Assembly (NCBI GenBank): GCA_963726295.1
Contig: CAVSBW010000004.1
Coordinates: 124,001 to 188,000 of the forward strand
Length of the DNA stretch: 64,000 nucleotides
Direction of reading: 5' to 3'
Source: DASSQJ01 sp963726295
GTDB lineage: Bacteria; Actinomycetota; Actinomycetes; Actinomycetales; Dermatophilaceae
Under the pieces are notes generated by a model that worked only from the letters and a program-made list of their open reading frames with translations, ran no database searches and was not told the origin of the DNA. A program made the position numbers and the translations under genes. Shown piece after piece: positions 15,832 to 23,818 of the stretch; position 1 is the first letter of the stretch; each line of letters opens with the position of its first letter.

Positions 15832-17343
15832 ATGACGACCAACAGGACCTATGACGTGCGCACCCACGGGTGCCAGATGAACGTCCACGACTCCGAGCGC
15901 CTCGCCGGACTGCTGGAGACCGCCGGCTACGTCGACGTCGCCAGCCTCCCCGAGGAGTCGCGCCCCGAGGTCGCCGACGTCGTGGTCTTCAACACCTGCG
16001 CCGTCCGCGAGAACGCCGACAACAAGCTCTACGGCAACCTCGGCCAGCTGCGCCCGGCCAAGCAGCGCAACCCCGACCTGCAGATCGCGGTCGGCGGCTG
16101 CATGGCCCAGAAGGACCGCGACACCATCGTGAGGCGCGCCCCGTGGGTCGACGTCGTCTTCGGCACGCACAACATCGGCAGCCTCCCCGCCCTGCTCGAC
16201 CGGGCCCGCCACAACGAGAAGGCCCAGGTCGAGATCCTCGAGGCGCTCGAGACCTTCCCCTCGACCCTCCCGACCCGCCGCGACTCGGCCTTCTCGGGCT
16301 GGGTCTCGATCTCGGTCGGGTGCAACAACACGTGCACGTTCTGCATCGTCCCGAGCCTGCGCGGCCGGGAGCAGGACCGCCGCCCCGGTGACGTGCTCGC
16401 CGAGATCGAGGCGCTGGTCGCCCAGGGGGTCGTCGAGGTCACCCTCCTCGGCCAGAACGTCAACACCTACGGTGTCGAGTTCGGCGACCGCAGCGCGTTC
16501 GGAAAGCTGCTGCGGGCCTGCGGGGAGGTTGACGGCCTCGAGCGGGTGCGGTTCACCAGCCCGCATCCGGCTGCGTTCACCGACGACGTCATCGCCGCGA
16601 TGGCACAGACCCCGAACGTCATGCCCAGCCTCCACATGCCGCTGCAGTCCGGCTCGGACCGCGTGCTGCGCGCCATGCGGCGCAGCTACCGCAGCGAGCG
16701 CTTCCTCGGCATCCTCGACAAGGTCCGCGCCGCCATCCCCGACGCCGCCATCACGACCGACGTCATCGTCGGGTTCCCGGGCGAGACCGAGGCCGACTTC
16801 GAGGAGACCCTCCGGGTGGTGGAGGCCTCGCGGTTCTCCAGCGCCTTCACCTTCCAGTACTCGGTGCGCCCAGGCACGCCGGCGGCCGACATGGACGGCC
16901 AGGTGCCGAAGGAGGTCGTCCAGGAGCGCTTCGACCGGCTCATCGCCCTCCAGGAGGAGGTCTCGTGGGCGGGTAACAGGGCGCTCGAGGGACGCGGGGT
17001 CGAGGTGCTGGTCGCTCCCGGTGAGGGACGCAAGGACGGTGAGACGGCTCGTCTGTCCGGACGTGCCCGCGACAACCGGCTCGTGCACGTCGCGGTCCCG
17101 GACGGTGCGGAGCGGCCGCGGCCCGGTGACGTCGTGTCCGCGGAGGTCACCTACGGGGCTCCGCACCACCTCGTCGCGGACTCCGCGGTCCGTGGTGGGG
17201 CCTGGGACGTTCGCCGCACCAGGGGAGGTGACGCCTGGGCGGCCCTGCAGGACGCGCCGGTGCCGGGGAAGCCGGCGGTGGCGCTGGGGATTCCGGGGGT
17301 CGGGGTCCCGGCTCCGGTCGCGGCGCCGTCCTGCTCGGTCTGA
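15832..17343 (+). CDS. miaB: tRNA-2-methylthio-N6-dimethylallyladenosine synthase MiaB
   Basis: A 503-residue MiaB that adds the methylthio group to i6A37 of tRNA. The auxiliary cluster cysteines are 14 (THGCQMN), 56 (FNTCAV) and 90 (GGCMAQ); the radical-SAM cluster is C164-x3-C168-x2-C171. A TRAM domain follows near 400-460. The ATG at 15832 is taken as start; GTG at 15823 is too close to the TACCCT box (15816-15821). The last 45 residues form a Gly/Ala/Pro-rich tail beyond TRAM. Its substrate i6A is made by MiaA, encoded 1.3 kb downstream. Confidence 0.97.
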   Translation: MTTNRTYDVRTHGCQMNVHDSERLAGLLETAGYVDVASLPEESRPEVADVVVFNTCAVRENADNKLYGNLGQLRPAKQRNPDLQIAVGGCMAQKDRDTIVRRAPWVDVVFGTHNIGSLPALLDRARHNEKAQVEILEALETFPSTLPTRRDSAFSGWVSISVGCNNTCTFCIVPSLRGREQDRRPGDVLAEIEALVAQGVVEVTLLGQNVNTYGVEFGDRSAFGKLLRACGEVDGLERVRFTSPHPAAFTDDVIAAMAQTPNVMPSLHMPLQSGSDRVLRAMRRSYRSERFLGILDKVRAAIPDAAITTDVIVGFPGETEADFEETLRVVEASRFSSAFTFQYSVRPGTPAADMDGQVPKEVVQERFDRLIALQEEVSWAGNRALEGRGVEVLVAPGEGRKDGETARLSGRARDNRLVHVAVPDGAERPRPGDVVSAEVTYGAPHHLVADSAVRGGAWDVRRTRGGDAWAALQDAPVPGKPAVALGIPGVGVPAPVAAPSCSV

Positions 17344-17364
17344 GCGGACGGCGGGGCGGGTCGG

Positions 17365-17565
17365 TCAGCCGAGCAGGAAGAGGACGCCGGCGACGACCAC
17401 GGCGATGACGGCGAGGATGCCTGCCCCGACGAACGGGAGCATCCGGCGGCGGCGGTCCGAGGCGACCTGGCGCTCGGCCTGGTTGTCGACCGCGGCGTCC
17501 CACAGGGGGGTCGGGTCGAACGGCTGGATGTCGAGCTTCGGGAGGCCGGATGTCCAGTGCGACAT
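17365..17565 (-). CDS. Small single-pass membrane protein, unknown
   Basis: A 66-residue protein with a soluble N-terminus (MSHWTSGLPKLDIQPFDP) and one C-terminal membrane helix (about 43-66). The ATG has GGAAGGA 9 nt upstream. The basic patch DRRRR just before the helix suggests an N-in, tail-anchored arrangement. I do not recognise a family. It converges on miaB with 21 bp between stops. Confidence 0.7.
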   Translation of the reverse strand: MSHWTSGLPKLDIQPFDPTPLWDAAVDNQAERQVASDRRRRMLPFVGAGILAVIAVVVAGVLFLLG

Positions 17566-17690
17566 GGCGGTCAGTCCTTCCTGCGTGCGGGATTGACGTC
17601 AGGTTAGGGAGCGGCCGGTCGTCTCCGCCGGGAAATCGCGTCTGCGACACGAAGCGTGGCCGAATGCTCCGGGAGTACCGGCCGAACGGA

Positions 17691-17725
17691 CGAGCCCCCC
17701 GACCCTGACCGGGTCGGGGGGCTCG
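17691..17725 (-). terminator. Terminator of the MT0933-like gene
   Basis: A perfect 15-bp GC stem (17691-17705 with 17711-17725) with a 5-nt loop lies 14 bp after the stop of the small minus-strand gene at 17740. Confidence 0.85.
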
Positions 17726-17739
17726 TGACGCCGCGGAGC

Positions 17740-17931
17740 TCAGCGGTCGCCGACGGCCTCGTCGGCCCGTTGCTGGGCCGAGTCGACGTGCTCGGCGTAC
17801 TTCCCGCCGGTGACCCGGTCGACCGTGTCGCCACCGTGTTCGATGGCTTGGTCGCGCACGGACTCCACCTGGTCGGGGTGGTCCTTGGTGACCTCGTCGA
17901 GCTTGCCTTTGGCGTCGTCGAGGAATCCCAT
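17740..17931 (-). CDS. MT0933-like antitoxin family small protein
   Basis: A 63-residue, highly charged helical protein starting MGFLDDAKGKLDEV and containing DTVDRVTGGKYAEHVDSAQQRADEAVG. This is the MT0933/Rv0909 antitoxin family pattern, widespread in actinobacteria. The ATG at 17931 has a GGAAGGAGG site. No toxin gene lies beside it, so a toxin-antitoxin role is doubtful here; many such proteins are solitary and look like CsbD-type stress proteins. Confidence 0.75.
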   Translation of the reverse strand: MGFLDDAKGKLDEVTKDHPDQVESVRDQAIEHGGDTVDRVTGGKYAEHVDSAQQRADEAVGDR

Positions 17932-18054
17932 ACGCGCCTCCTTCCGTCGAGGAACAGGTCGGCTCCCGGGGGAGCCCCTCCAGTCAACGACAACGGCGGC
18001 CCGCGCGCCACCGCAGATCCGGTTCGGCCTGCGGGCTCTGCCACAATCGGGCGC

Positions 18055-18669
18055 ATGACCGTCCGGCCCGTCGTCATCACCGGTGACCCGGTGCTCCACA
18101 CCCGTGCCCGTCCCGTCGAGGTCATCGACGACGCTGTCCGCGACCTCGTTGCCGACATGTTCGAGACCATGGACGCCGCCCGCGGGGTGGGGCTGGCCGC
18201 GCCCCAGATCGGGGTCGGGCTGCGGATCTTCACGTGGGCCATGCGCAACGACGACGGCATCCCGCCGCGCGGGGTCGTCATCAACCCCTACGTGGTGGCG
18301 AGCAAGCCGCCGGCCGGCGAGCCCGACCCGCACGAGGAGTCGGAGGGCTGCCTGTCCGTGCCGGGGGAGTCCTTCCCGCTGCGGCGCGGCGAGCGGGCCA
18401 CCCTCACGGGTCAGGACCTCGACGGCACCGAGATCCACTACGAGGGGACCGACTGGTTCGCCCGGATGCTCCAGCACGAGTACGACCACCTCAACGGCTT
18501 CCTCTACATCGACCGCCTGACCGGCAAGTGGGCGCGCCGCGCGCGCAAGGTGGTCAAGGCCAACGAGTGGGGCACCCCGGGCCTGACCTGGATGCCCGGC
18601 ACCGACCGCGACCCCTTCGGGCACGACGACGTCGACGCCGAGAGCGACGCCGAGGACGCGGTCCCCTGA
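18055..18669 (+). CDS. def: Peptide deformylase
   Basis: A 204-residue deformylase that removes formyl groups from new proteins. The three motifs are complete: GVGLAAPQIG (45-54), EGCLSVPGE with metal ligand Cys99, and QHEYDHLNG with His141, Glu142 and His145. The C-terminus extends about 35 acidic residues past the core. The ATG at 18055 follows CACAAT (18042-18047) by 7 nt without a ribosome site. The stop TGA overlaps the likely CTG start of miaA. Confidence 0.95.
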   Translation: MTVRPVVITGDPVLHTRARPVEVIDDAVRDLVADMFETMDAARGVGLAAPQIGVGLRIFTWAMRNDDGIPPRGVVINPYVVASKPPAGEPDPHEESEGCLSVPGESFPLRRGERATLTGQDLDGTEIHYEGTDWFARMLQHEYDHLNGFLYIDRLTGKWARRARKVVKANEWGTPGLTWMPGTDRDPFGHDDVDAESDAEDAVP

Positions 18670-19688
18670 CTCCGGACCCGGCCCCCGACCCCGGCACCGA
18701 GGCACTCGAGGCCGCGCTACGGACGCCGTCCGCCCCCGGCTCCGGCATCGTCGTCGCCGTCGTCGGGCCGACCGCCACCGGCAAGTCCGACCTGGGCGTC
18801 GCCCTCGCCCGCCGCCTGGGAGGCGAGGTCGTCTCCGCCGACGCGTCGCAGCTGTACCGGGGGATGGACATCGGAACCGCCAAGCTGACCCCGGCGGAGC
18901 GCCGGGGGGTGCCGCACCACCAGCTCGACGTCCTCGACGTCACGGAGGAGGCGAGCGTCGCCGCGTACCAGCGGCACGCGCGCGCCGACGTCGAGGACAT
19001 CCTGCACCGGGGCCTGCTCCCGGTGCTCGTCGGGGGCTCGGGCCTCTACGTGCGGGCCGTGCTCGACCGCCTCGAGATCCCCCCGACCGACGCCGCCGTG
19101 CGGGCCGCCCTCGAGGCGCGCGCCCGGGAGGACGGGACGGAGGCGCTGCTCACCGAGCTGCGGGCGGTCGACCCGACGGCCGCGGCCGCCATCGAGCCCC
19201 ACAACACCCGCCGCATCGTCCGGGCCCTGGAGGTCGTCGAGCTGACCGGTAGGCCGTTCAGCGCCACGATGCCGCGACGCGAGCTCGTCCGGCCCACCGT
19301 GCTCGTCGGGCTCCGCGCCGAGCGGGAGGCGCTCGACGAGCGGATCGACCGACGGACCCGCCGTATGTTCGAGTCCGGGCTCGTCGACGAGACCCGCAGT
19401 CTCGAGGCGCGCGGGCTGCGCGACGGGCGCACCGCGAGCCGCGCCGTCGGGTACGCCCAGGCCCTCGCGGTGGTCGACGGCACCATGACCCTCGGCGAGG
19501 CGCAGGCCGAGACCGCGCTGCGCACTCGGCGCCTCGTCCGCCGCCAGGAGTCCTGGTTCGGCGCCGACCCGCGCATCACGTGGTTCGACGCGCACGACCG
19601 TGACCTCCTCGATCGGGTGCACGACCAGGTGGAGGCGGCCGGTGCTCGGATCCGCCGGCCCGGATGGGACGATGGCGCGCATGGCTGA
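18666..19688 (+). CDS. miaA: tRNA dimethylallyltransferase MiaA
   Basis: The product (about 340 residues) transfers a dimethylallyl group to A37 of tRNA. The P-loop GPTATGKS lies at 34-41, followed by SADASQLYRGMDIGTAK and the VGGSGLYVRA and HNTRRIVRALEV motifs. No in-frame ATG, GTG or TTG exists between the P-loop and the def stop. The best candidate is CTG at 18666, which overlaps the def stop as CTGA and has GAGGA upstream; the nearest canonical choice, GTG at 18567, would overlap def by about 100 nt. The enzyme assignment is firm and the start is not. Confidence 0.93.
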   Translation: MTPDPAPDPGTEALEAALRTPSAPGSGIVVAVVGPTATGKSDLGVALARRLGGEVVSADASQLYRGMDIGTAKLTPAERRGVPHHQLDVLDVTEEASVAAYQRHARADVEDILHRGLLPVLVGGSGLYVRAVLDRLEIPPTDAAVRAALEARAREDGTEALLTELRAVDPTAAAAIEPHNTRRIVRALEVVELTGRPFSATMPRRELVRPTVLVGLRAEREALDERIDRRTRRMFESGLVDETRSLEARGLRDGRTASRAVGYAQALAVVDGTMTLGEAQAETALRTRRLVRRQESWFGADPRITWFDAHDRDLLDRVHDQVEAAGARIRRPGWDDGAHG

Positions 19689-20559
19689 CGGGCTGGTCTT
19701 CACCAAGGGCCACGGCACCGAGAACGACTTCGTCCTCGTGCCGGACCTCGACGGTGCCCTGGGGCTGAGCACCGCCCGCGCCGCGGCTCTGGCCGACCGG
19801 CGAACCGGTGTCGGCGGCGACGGCGTCATCCGGGTGCTGCCCACCGAGCTGGCCGACGACGCCGACGTCCGCGGCCAGGCGGCTGACGCGACGTGGTTCA
19901 TGGACTACCGCAACGCCGACGGCAGCCTCTCGGAGATGTGCGGCAACGGCACCCGTGTGTTCGCGTCGTACCTGCGCCGGGAGGGTCTCGAGACCGGTGA
20001 CGAGTTCGTCATCGCCACCCGGGCCGGCGCCAAACGGGTGCGGGCCGACGGGGAGGGCTGGGCGGTCGACCTCGGACCGTGGCGTCTCGGCGACCCCGTC
20101 ACCGCCGGCGAGGACGGCTTCGACGCGCTGGTCCACCTCGATGACGGTGACCCCTACTCGGCGCTGTCGGTGGACCTCGGCAACCCGCACACGGTCGTCG
20201 CCCTCCCCGAGGCGGTCGAGCTCGACGACCTCGACCTCTCGCGGGCCCCCGTGGTGCGGCCCGATGCCCCGAACGGCACGAACGTCGAGGTGGTCCGGGT
20301 GGCGGCGCCGGGGCACCTCGTCATGCGCGTCCACGAGCGCGGCGTGGGGGAGACCCGTTCGTGTGGCAGCGGTGCCTGTGCGGCAGCGGTCGCGACGAGC
20401 TACTGGGCCGGTGCGGTGGACCGGCACCCGACCTGGCGGGTGGATGTGCCCGGCGGCCGGCTCACCGTGCGGCTGTGCCCGGATCACGGGGTCGAGCTCG
20501 CCGGCCCCGCGGTCCTCGTGGCCGACGGCACGGTCGACCTCAGCCTGCTCCCGGCCTGA
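19681..20559 (+). CDS. dapF: Diaminopimelate epimerase
   Basis: A 292-residue enzyme that interconverts LL- and meso-diaminopimelate for lysine and peptidoglycan. Both active-site cysteines are visible: Cys87 in MCGNGTR and Cys228 in SCGSGACA. The start FTKGHGTENDFV is typical. The ATG at 19681 overlaps the end of miaA by 8 nt; another ATG at 19672 is possible. The 3' end overlaps the convergent methyltransferase gene by 20 nt. Confidence 0.96.
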   Translation: MADGLVFTKGHGTENDFVLVPDLDGALGLSTARAAALADRRTGVGGDGVIRVLPTELADDADVRGQAADATWFMDYRNADGSLSEMCGNGTRVFASYLRREGLETGDEFVIATRAGAKRVRADGEGWAVDLGPWRLGDPVTAGEDGFDALVHLDDGDPYSALSVDLGNPHTVVALPEAVELDDLDLSRAPVVRPDAPNGTNVEVVRVAAPGHLVMRVHERGVGETRSCGSGACAAAVATSYWAGAVDRHPTWRVDVPGGRLTVRLCPDHGVELAGPAVLVADGTVDLSLLPA

Positions 20560-21151
20560 CCTCCAGCACCCGGAATCCCTTACTCGTCGCAAGCCGGGTG
20601 CACGTCATCGCGAGCTCGGACCCGATCCACCGTTGCAGCGAGTCCGCGCCGAGGTTCTTCTGGACGACGAGGTGAGCGACCCCGTCGGGGGCGAGGCGCG
20701 GCAGCCAGGTCTGCAGCAGGTCGTGCAGCACGGCCTTGCCCACCCTGATCGGCGGGTTGGACCACAGCAGGTCGATGCTGGTGTCGGGCGGCACCTCCTC
20801 GGCGAGCACCGGGTGCACGCCGCCCAGGTCCAGGGCCGTGGCGTTGCGGCGGCACAGGTCGAGTGCGCGCTCGTTGACGTCGACGGCGTAGACGGTGGCC
20901 TCCGGAGCCAGCAGGCCCAGGCTGAGCGCGAGCGGACCCCAGCCGCAGCCGAGGTCGAGGAACGTGCCGCTGGGCGGTGGGTGCGGCGCCTCGGCCAGCA
21001 GCACGGCCGTCCCCTTGTCGACACCGCCCGGGGAGAAGACCCCCCGCGCCACCTGCACGTCGACCTCGCGCCCGGCCAGCCGCACCCGCAGCGGACGGCG
21101 CTGCGCGCCGCTCGCGGGCTCGGCGGTGAAGTAGTGGTCGTGGGCGTCCAT
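20540..21151 (-). CDS. RsmC-like class I methyltransferase
   Basis: A 203-residue SAM-dependent methyltransferase. The SAM loop DLGCGWG is at 66-72, the acidic VDVNERAL turn follows, and NPPI at 132-135 is the catalytic motif of base N-methyltransferases acting on guanine or adenine. Overall it matches the C-terminal half of RsmC (16S rRNA m2G1207). It lacks the RsmC N-terminal pseudo-domain, as is normal in Gram-positives. AGGCTA in plus sense (TAGCCT on its own strand, 21161-21166) lies 9 nt before the ATG. Confidence 0.85.
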   Translation of the reverse strand: MDAHDHYFTAEPASGAQRRPLRVRLAGREVDVQVARGVFSPGGVDKGTAVLLAEAPHPPPSGTFLDLGCGWGPLALSLGLLAPEATVYAVDVNERALDLCRRNATALDLGGVHPVLAEEVPPDTSIDLLWSNPPIRVGKAVLHDLLQTWLPRLAPDGVAHLVVQKNLGADSLQRWIGSELAMTCTRLATSKGFRVLEVRPGAG

Positions 21152-21225
21152 CGGATCCGAAGGCTAGTGCCCGGGGAAGAATCAGTTCGCCGCCGGGCGT
21201 TCGGCAGTGAGAAGGTGGGGACGAC

Positions 21226-22710
21226 ATGAGTTCACGAGACATCTTCTCCGCGCGGGCCGAGGCGCTCGCCGACACCGACGGCGTCGACGACAGCGTTGTC
21301 GTCCGCCCACCCGCAGCGTGGGACCCCGAGGACGACGCCCTGGACTACGACGGCGAGCAGTACGACCGCGAGGAACGCGCGGCTCTGCGCCGTGTCGTCG
21401 GACTGTCCACCGAGCTCGAGGACATCACGGAGGTCGAGTACCGCCAGCTGCGGCTCGAGCGGGTCGTGCTCGCCGCGGTCTGGTCCGAGGGCACGCTCGA
21501 GGACGCCGAGAACTCGCTGCACGAGCTCGCCGCCCTCGCCGAGACGGCGGGCTCGGACGTTCTGGCCGGCGTCATCCAGCGACGACCACACCCCGACCCG
21601 GCCACCTACCTCGGCAAGGGCAAGGCACAGGAGCTGCGCGACGTCGTCATCGACGAGGGTGCCGACACCGTCATCGCCGACACCGAGCTGGCCCCCAGCC
21701 AGCGGCGCGCCCTGGAGGACGTCGTCAAGGTCAAGGTCATCGACCGCACCGCGCTGATCCTCGACATCTTCGCCCAGCACGCGAAGAGCAAGGAGGGCAA
21801 GGCCCAGGTGGAGCTGGCCCAGCTGCAGTACCTCCTCCCGCGGCTGCGCGGCTGGGGCGAGTCGATGTCGCGGCAGGCCGGCGGTCAGGCCGCAGGTGGC
21901 CAGGGCATGGGCTCGCGCGGCCCGGGCGAGACCAAGATCGAGCTCGACCGACGCCGCATCAACTCCCGGATCGCCCGCCTGCGCCGGGAGATCAAGGAGA
22001 TGAAGACCGTCCGCGACACCAAGCGCGGCGGCCGGCGGGCCAACCGGGTGCCGAGCGTGGCCATCGCGGGGTACACCAACGCCGGCAAGTCGAGCCTGCT
22101 CAACCGTCTCACCGGGGCGGGGGTCCTCGTCGAGGACCAGCTGTTCGCCACGCTGGACCCGACCGTCCGCCGGGCCGAGACCGCGGACGGACGGCTCTAC
22201 ACGCTCACCGACACCGTGGGATTCGTACGCCAGCTGCCGCACCAGCTGGTCGAGGCGTTCCGGTCCACCCTCGAGGAGGTCGCCGACGCCGACCTCCTGC
22301 TCCACGTCGTGGACGGGTCGCACCCGGACCCCGAGGGCCAGATCTCGGCGGTGCGCTCGGTGCTCGCCGACGTCGAGGCGCACGACGTCAAGGAGGTCGT
22401 CGTGGTCAACAAGGCCGACATCGCCGACCCGGAGGTCCTCGACCGGCTCCGCCGCAACGAGGCGCACGTCGTCACCGTCTCCGCCCGTACCGGCGCCGGT
22501 CTGGCCGAGCTGCGCGAGCTCATCGCCCGCGAGCTCCCGCAGCCCGACGTCGACGTCGACGTGCTGGTGCCCTACGACCGCGGCGACCTCGTGAGCCGCG
22601 TCCACGAGACCGGGGAGGTTCTGGCGAGCGCGCACGTCGCGGAGGGCACCCGGCTGACCGCACGGGTAGGTGCCGAGCTGGCCGGCGACCTCATCCCGTA
22701 CGGCGTCTGA
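21226..22710 (+). CDS. hflX: Ribosome-splitting GTPase HflX
   Basis: A 494-residue GTPase. The HflX domain includes GKGKAQEL and the glycine-rich RGPGETKIE linker (231-239); the G domain has G1 GYTNAGKS (282-289), G3 DTVGFVRQLP and G4 NKAD. It splits stalled or stressed 70S ribosomes. An acidic N-terminal extension of roughly 75 residues precedes the core, as in many actinobacteria. The gene keeps the miaA-dapF-hflX neighbourhood. Confidence 0.95.
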   Translation: MSSRDIFSARAEALADTDGVDDSVVVRPPAAWDPEDDALDYDGEQYDREERAALRRVVGLSTELEDITEVEYRQLRLERVVLAAVWSEGTLEDAENSLHELAALAETAGSDVLAGVIQRRPHPDPATYLGKGKAQELRDVVIDEGADTVIADTELAPSQRRALEDVVKVKVIDRTALILDIFAQHAKSKEGKAQVELAQLQYLLPRLRGWGESMSRQAGGQAAGGQGMGSRGPGETKIELDRRRINSRIARLRREIKEMKTVRDTKRGGRRANRVPSVAIAGYTNAGKSSLLNRLTGAGVLVEDQLFATLDPTVRRAETADGRLYTLTDTVGFVRQLPHQLVEAFRSTLEEVADADLLLHVVDGSHPDPEGQISAVRSVLADVEAHDVKEVVVVNKADIADPEVLDRLRRNEAHVVTVSARTGAGLAELRELIARELPQPDVDVDVLVPYDRGDLVSRVHETGEVLASAHVAEGTRLTARVGAELAGDLIPYGV

Positions 22711-22762
22711 CCCCACGTCCCAAGAGCCCCACCAGCCCCGCGGCGCGGGTAGCGTGCCCCGG

Positions 22763-23812
22763 GTGCAGGAGGCCCCACGCGAGATCGCGACGAATCGGCT
22801 GACGCTTCGGCGGCCGGTCGCGAGGGACCGGGCGCTGTGGGTGCGCCTCAACCGCGACCCGCAGCTGTGGACCCACACCCCGCACGCCATGCCGACCAGC
22901 GACGATGCTGCGGCAGGTCTGTTCGACGACTGCCTCGAACGATGGGCCCGCACCGGGGTCGACCTCTCCGTCGTCGAGGAGACGAGCCTGCGCTCCGGCA
23001 TCGGCTTGGGGGGGATCCGCCACGACGACGACCGGATGCTGCTGAGCCTGCGCCTCGCACGGTCGGCCCGCGGCCGTGGGCTCGGCCGCGAGGCCGCCCG
23101 GGCCTGGTCGGCGCACGCCCTCGAGTGGCTCCCGTCGGTCCCCCTCGTGGCTCGCGTGCCCGACTCGGACCCGGCCACGGTGGCCACCATGGTCTCCGTT
23201 GGGATGGAGCGCGCCGGTGCGGACCCGGTCGCCGACGAGGACGGCCCTCGCACCCTGTTCGCGGCGCCCCGCGTCGAGGCGCCAGAGTGGCTCGACGAAC
23301 GCACCCGCGAGCAGGTGCTCGACCTGTGGTGCGCCGTGAACGACGACGACGGGGCGGTCGGGTTCCTGCCCGGCACCGAGCGCGGCCTCGTCGCCGAGGC
23401 GCTGGCCGCGCACGAGGAGGAGATGGCGGAGGGCCAGACGACCACGGTGCTCCTCCGCGCGCCCGACGACACGGTCGTGGGGGTGGGCTTCTGGGTGGCG
23501 GACCGCAACCGGATGCGCGCCCACGAGCGCACCGCCTTCCGCATCATGACCGACCCCACCCGCCGTGGGCGGAACCTGGGCCGACTGCTCATGGCCGCGA
23601 TGCACCGGGTCGCCCGCGACGCCGGGGTCGAGCTCGCCACCCTCGTCGTGCGCAGCGGCACCGGGGCCACCCGCTTCTACGAGCGGGCGGGGTACGTCGA
23701 GGTCGGGCGGGTCCCGGGCAACATCCGGGTGGCCGTGGGGGACGACCGCGACAGCGTCGTCATGGCCCGCCGGCTCGACGGCCGTCCCCTGGTTGCCGAC
23801 GGACGGCCCTGA
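22763..23812 (+). CDS. Double-domain GNAT acetyltransferase
   Basis: A 349-residue protein with two GNAT folds. The first (about 5-155) is RimJ/RimL-like, with TNRLTLRRPV and the coenzyme A loop RGRGLGREAA. The second (about 165-340) has a weaker first half and a clear RRGRNLGRLLM loop followed by GATRFYERAGYVEVG. The substrate is not known. GTG at 22763 follows TAGCGT (22750-22755) by 7 nt; an earlier GTG at 22754 falls inside that box and is rejected. Confidence 0.8.
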   Translation: MQEAPREIATNRLTLRRPVARDRALWVRLNRDPQLWTHTPHAMPTSDDAAAGLFDDCLERWARTGVDLSVVEETSLRSGIGLGGIRHDDDRMLLSLRLARSARGRGLGREAARAWSAHALEWLPSVPLVARVPDSDPATVATMVSVGMERAGADPVADEDGPRTLFAAPRVEAPEWLDERTREQVLDLWCAVNDDDGAVGFLPGTERGLVAEALAAHEEEMAEGQTTTVLLRAPDDTVVGVGFWVADRNRMRAHERTAFRIMTDPTRRGRNLGRLLMAAMHRVARDAGVELATLVVRSGTGATRFYERAGYVEVGRVPGNIRVAVGDDRDSVVMARRLDGRPLVADGRP

Positions 23813-23818
23813 CCGGGG

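Noticed and set aside
17740..17931. Toxin-antitoxin pair at the MT0933-like gene
   Set aside because: No toxin-like gene is adjacent; the product is solitary with its own terminator.
18234..18665. N-terminal extension of miaA inside def
   Set aside because: The frame upstream of 18567 is Arg/Gly-rich and is a shadow of the deformylase gene.
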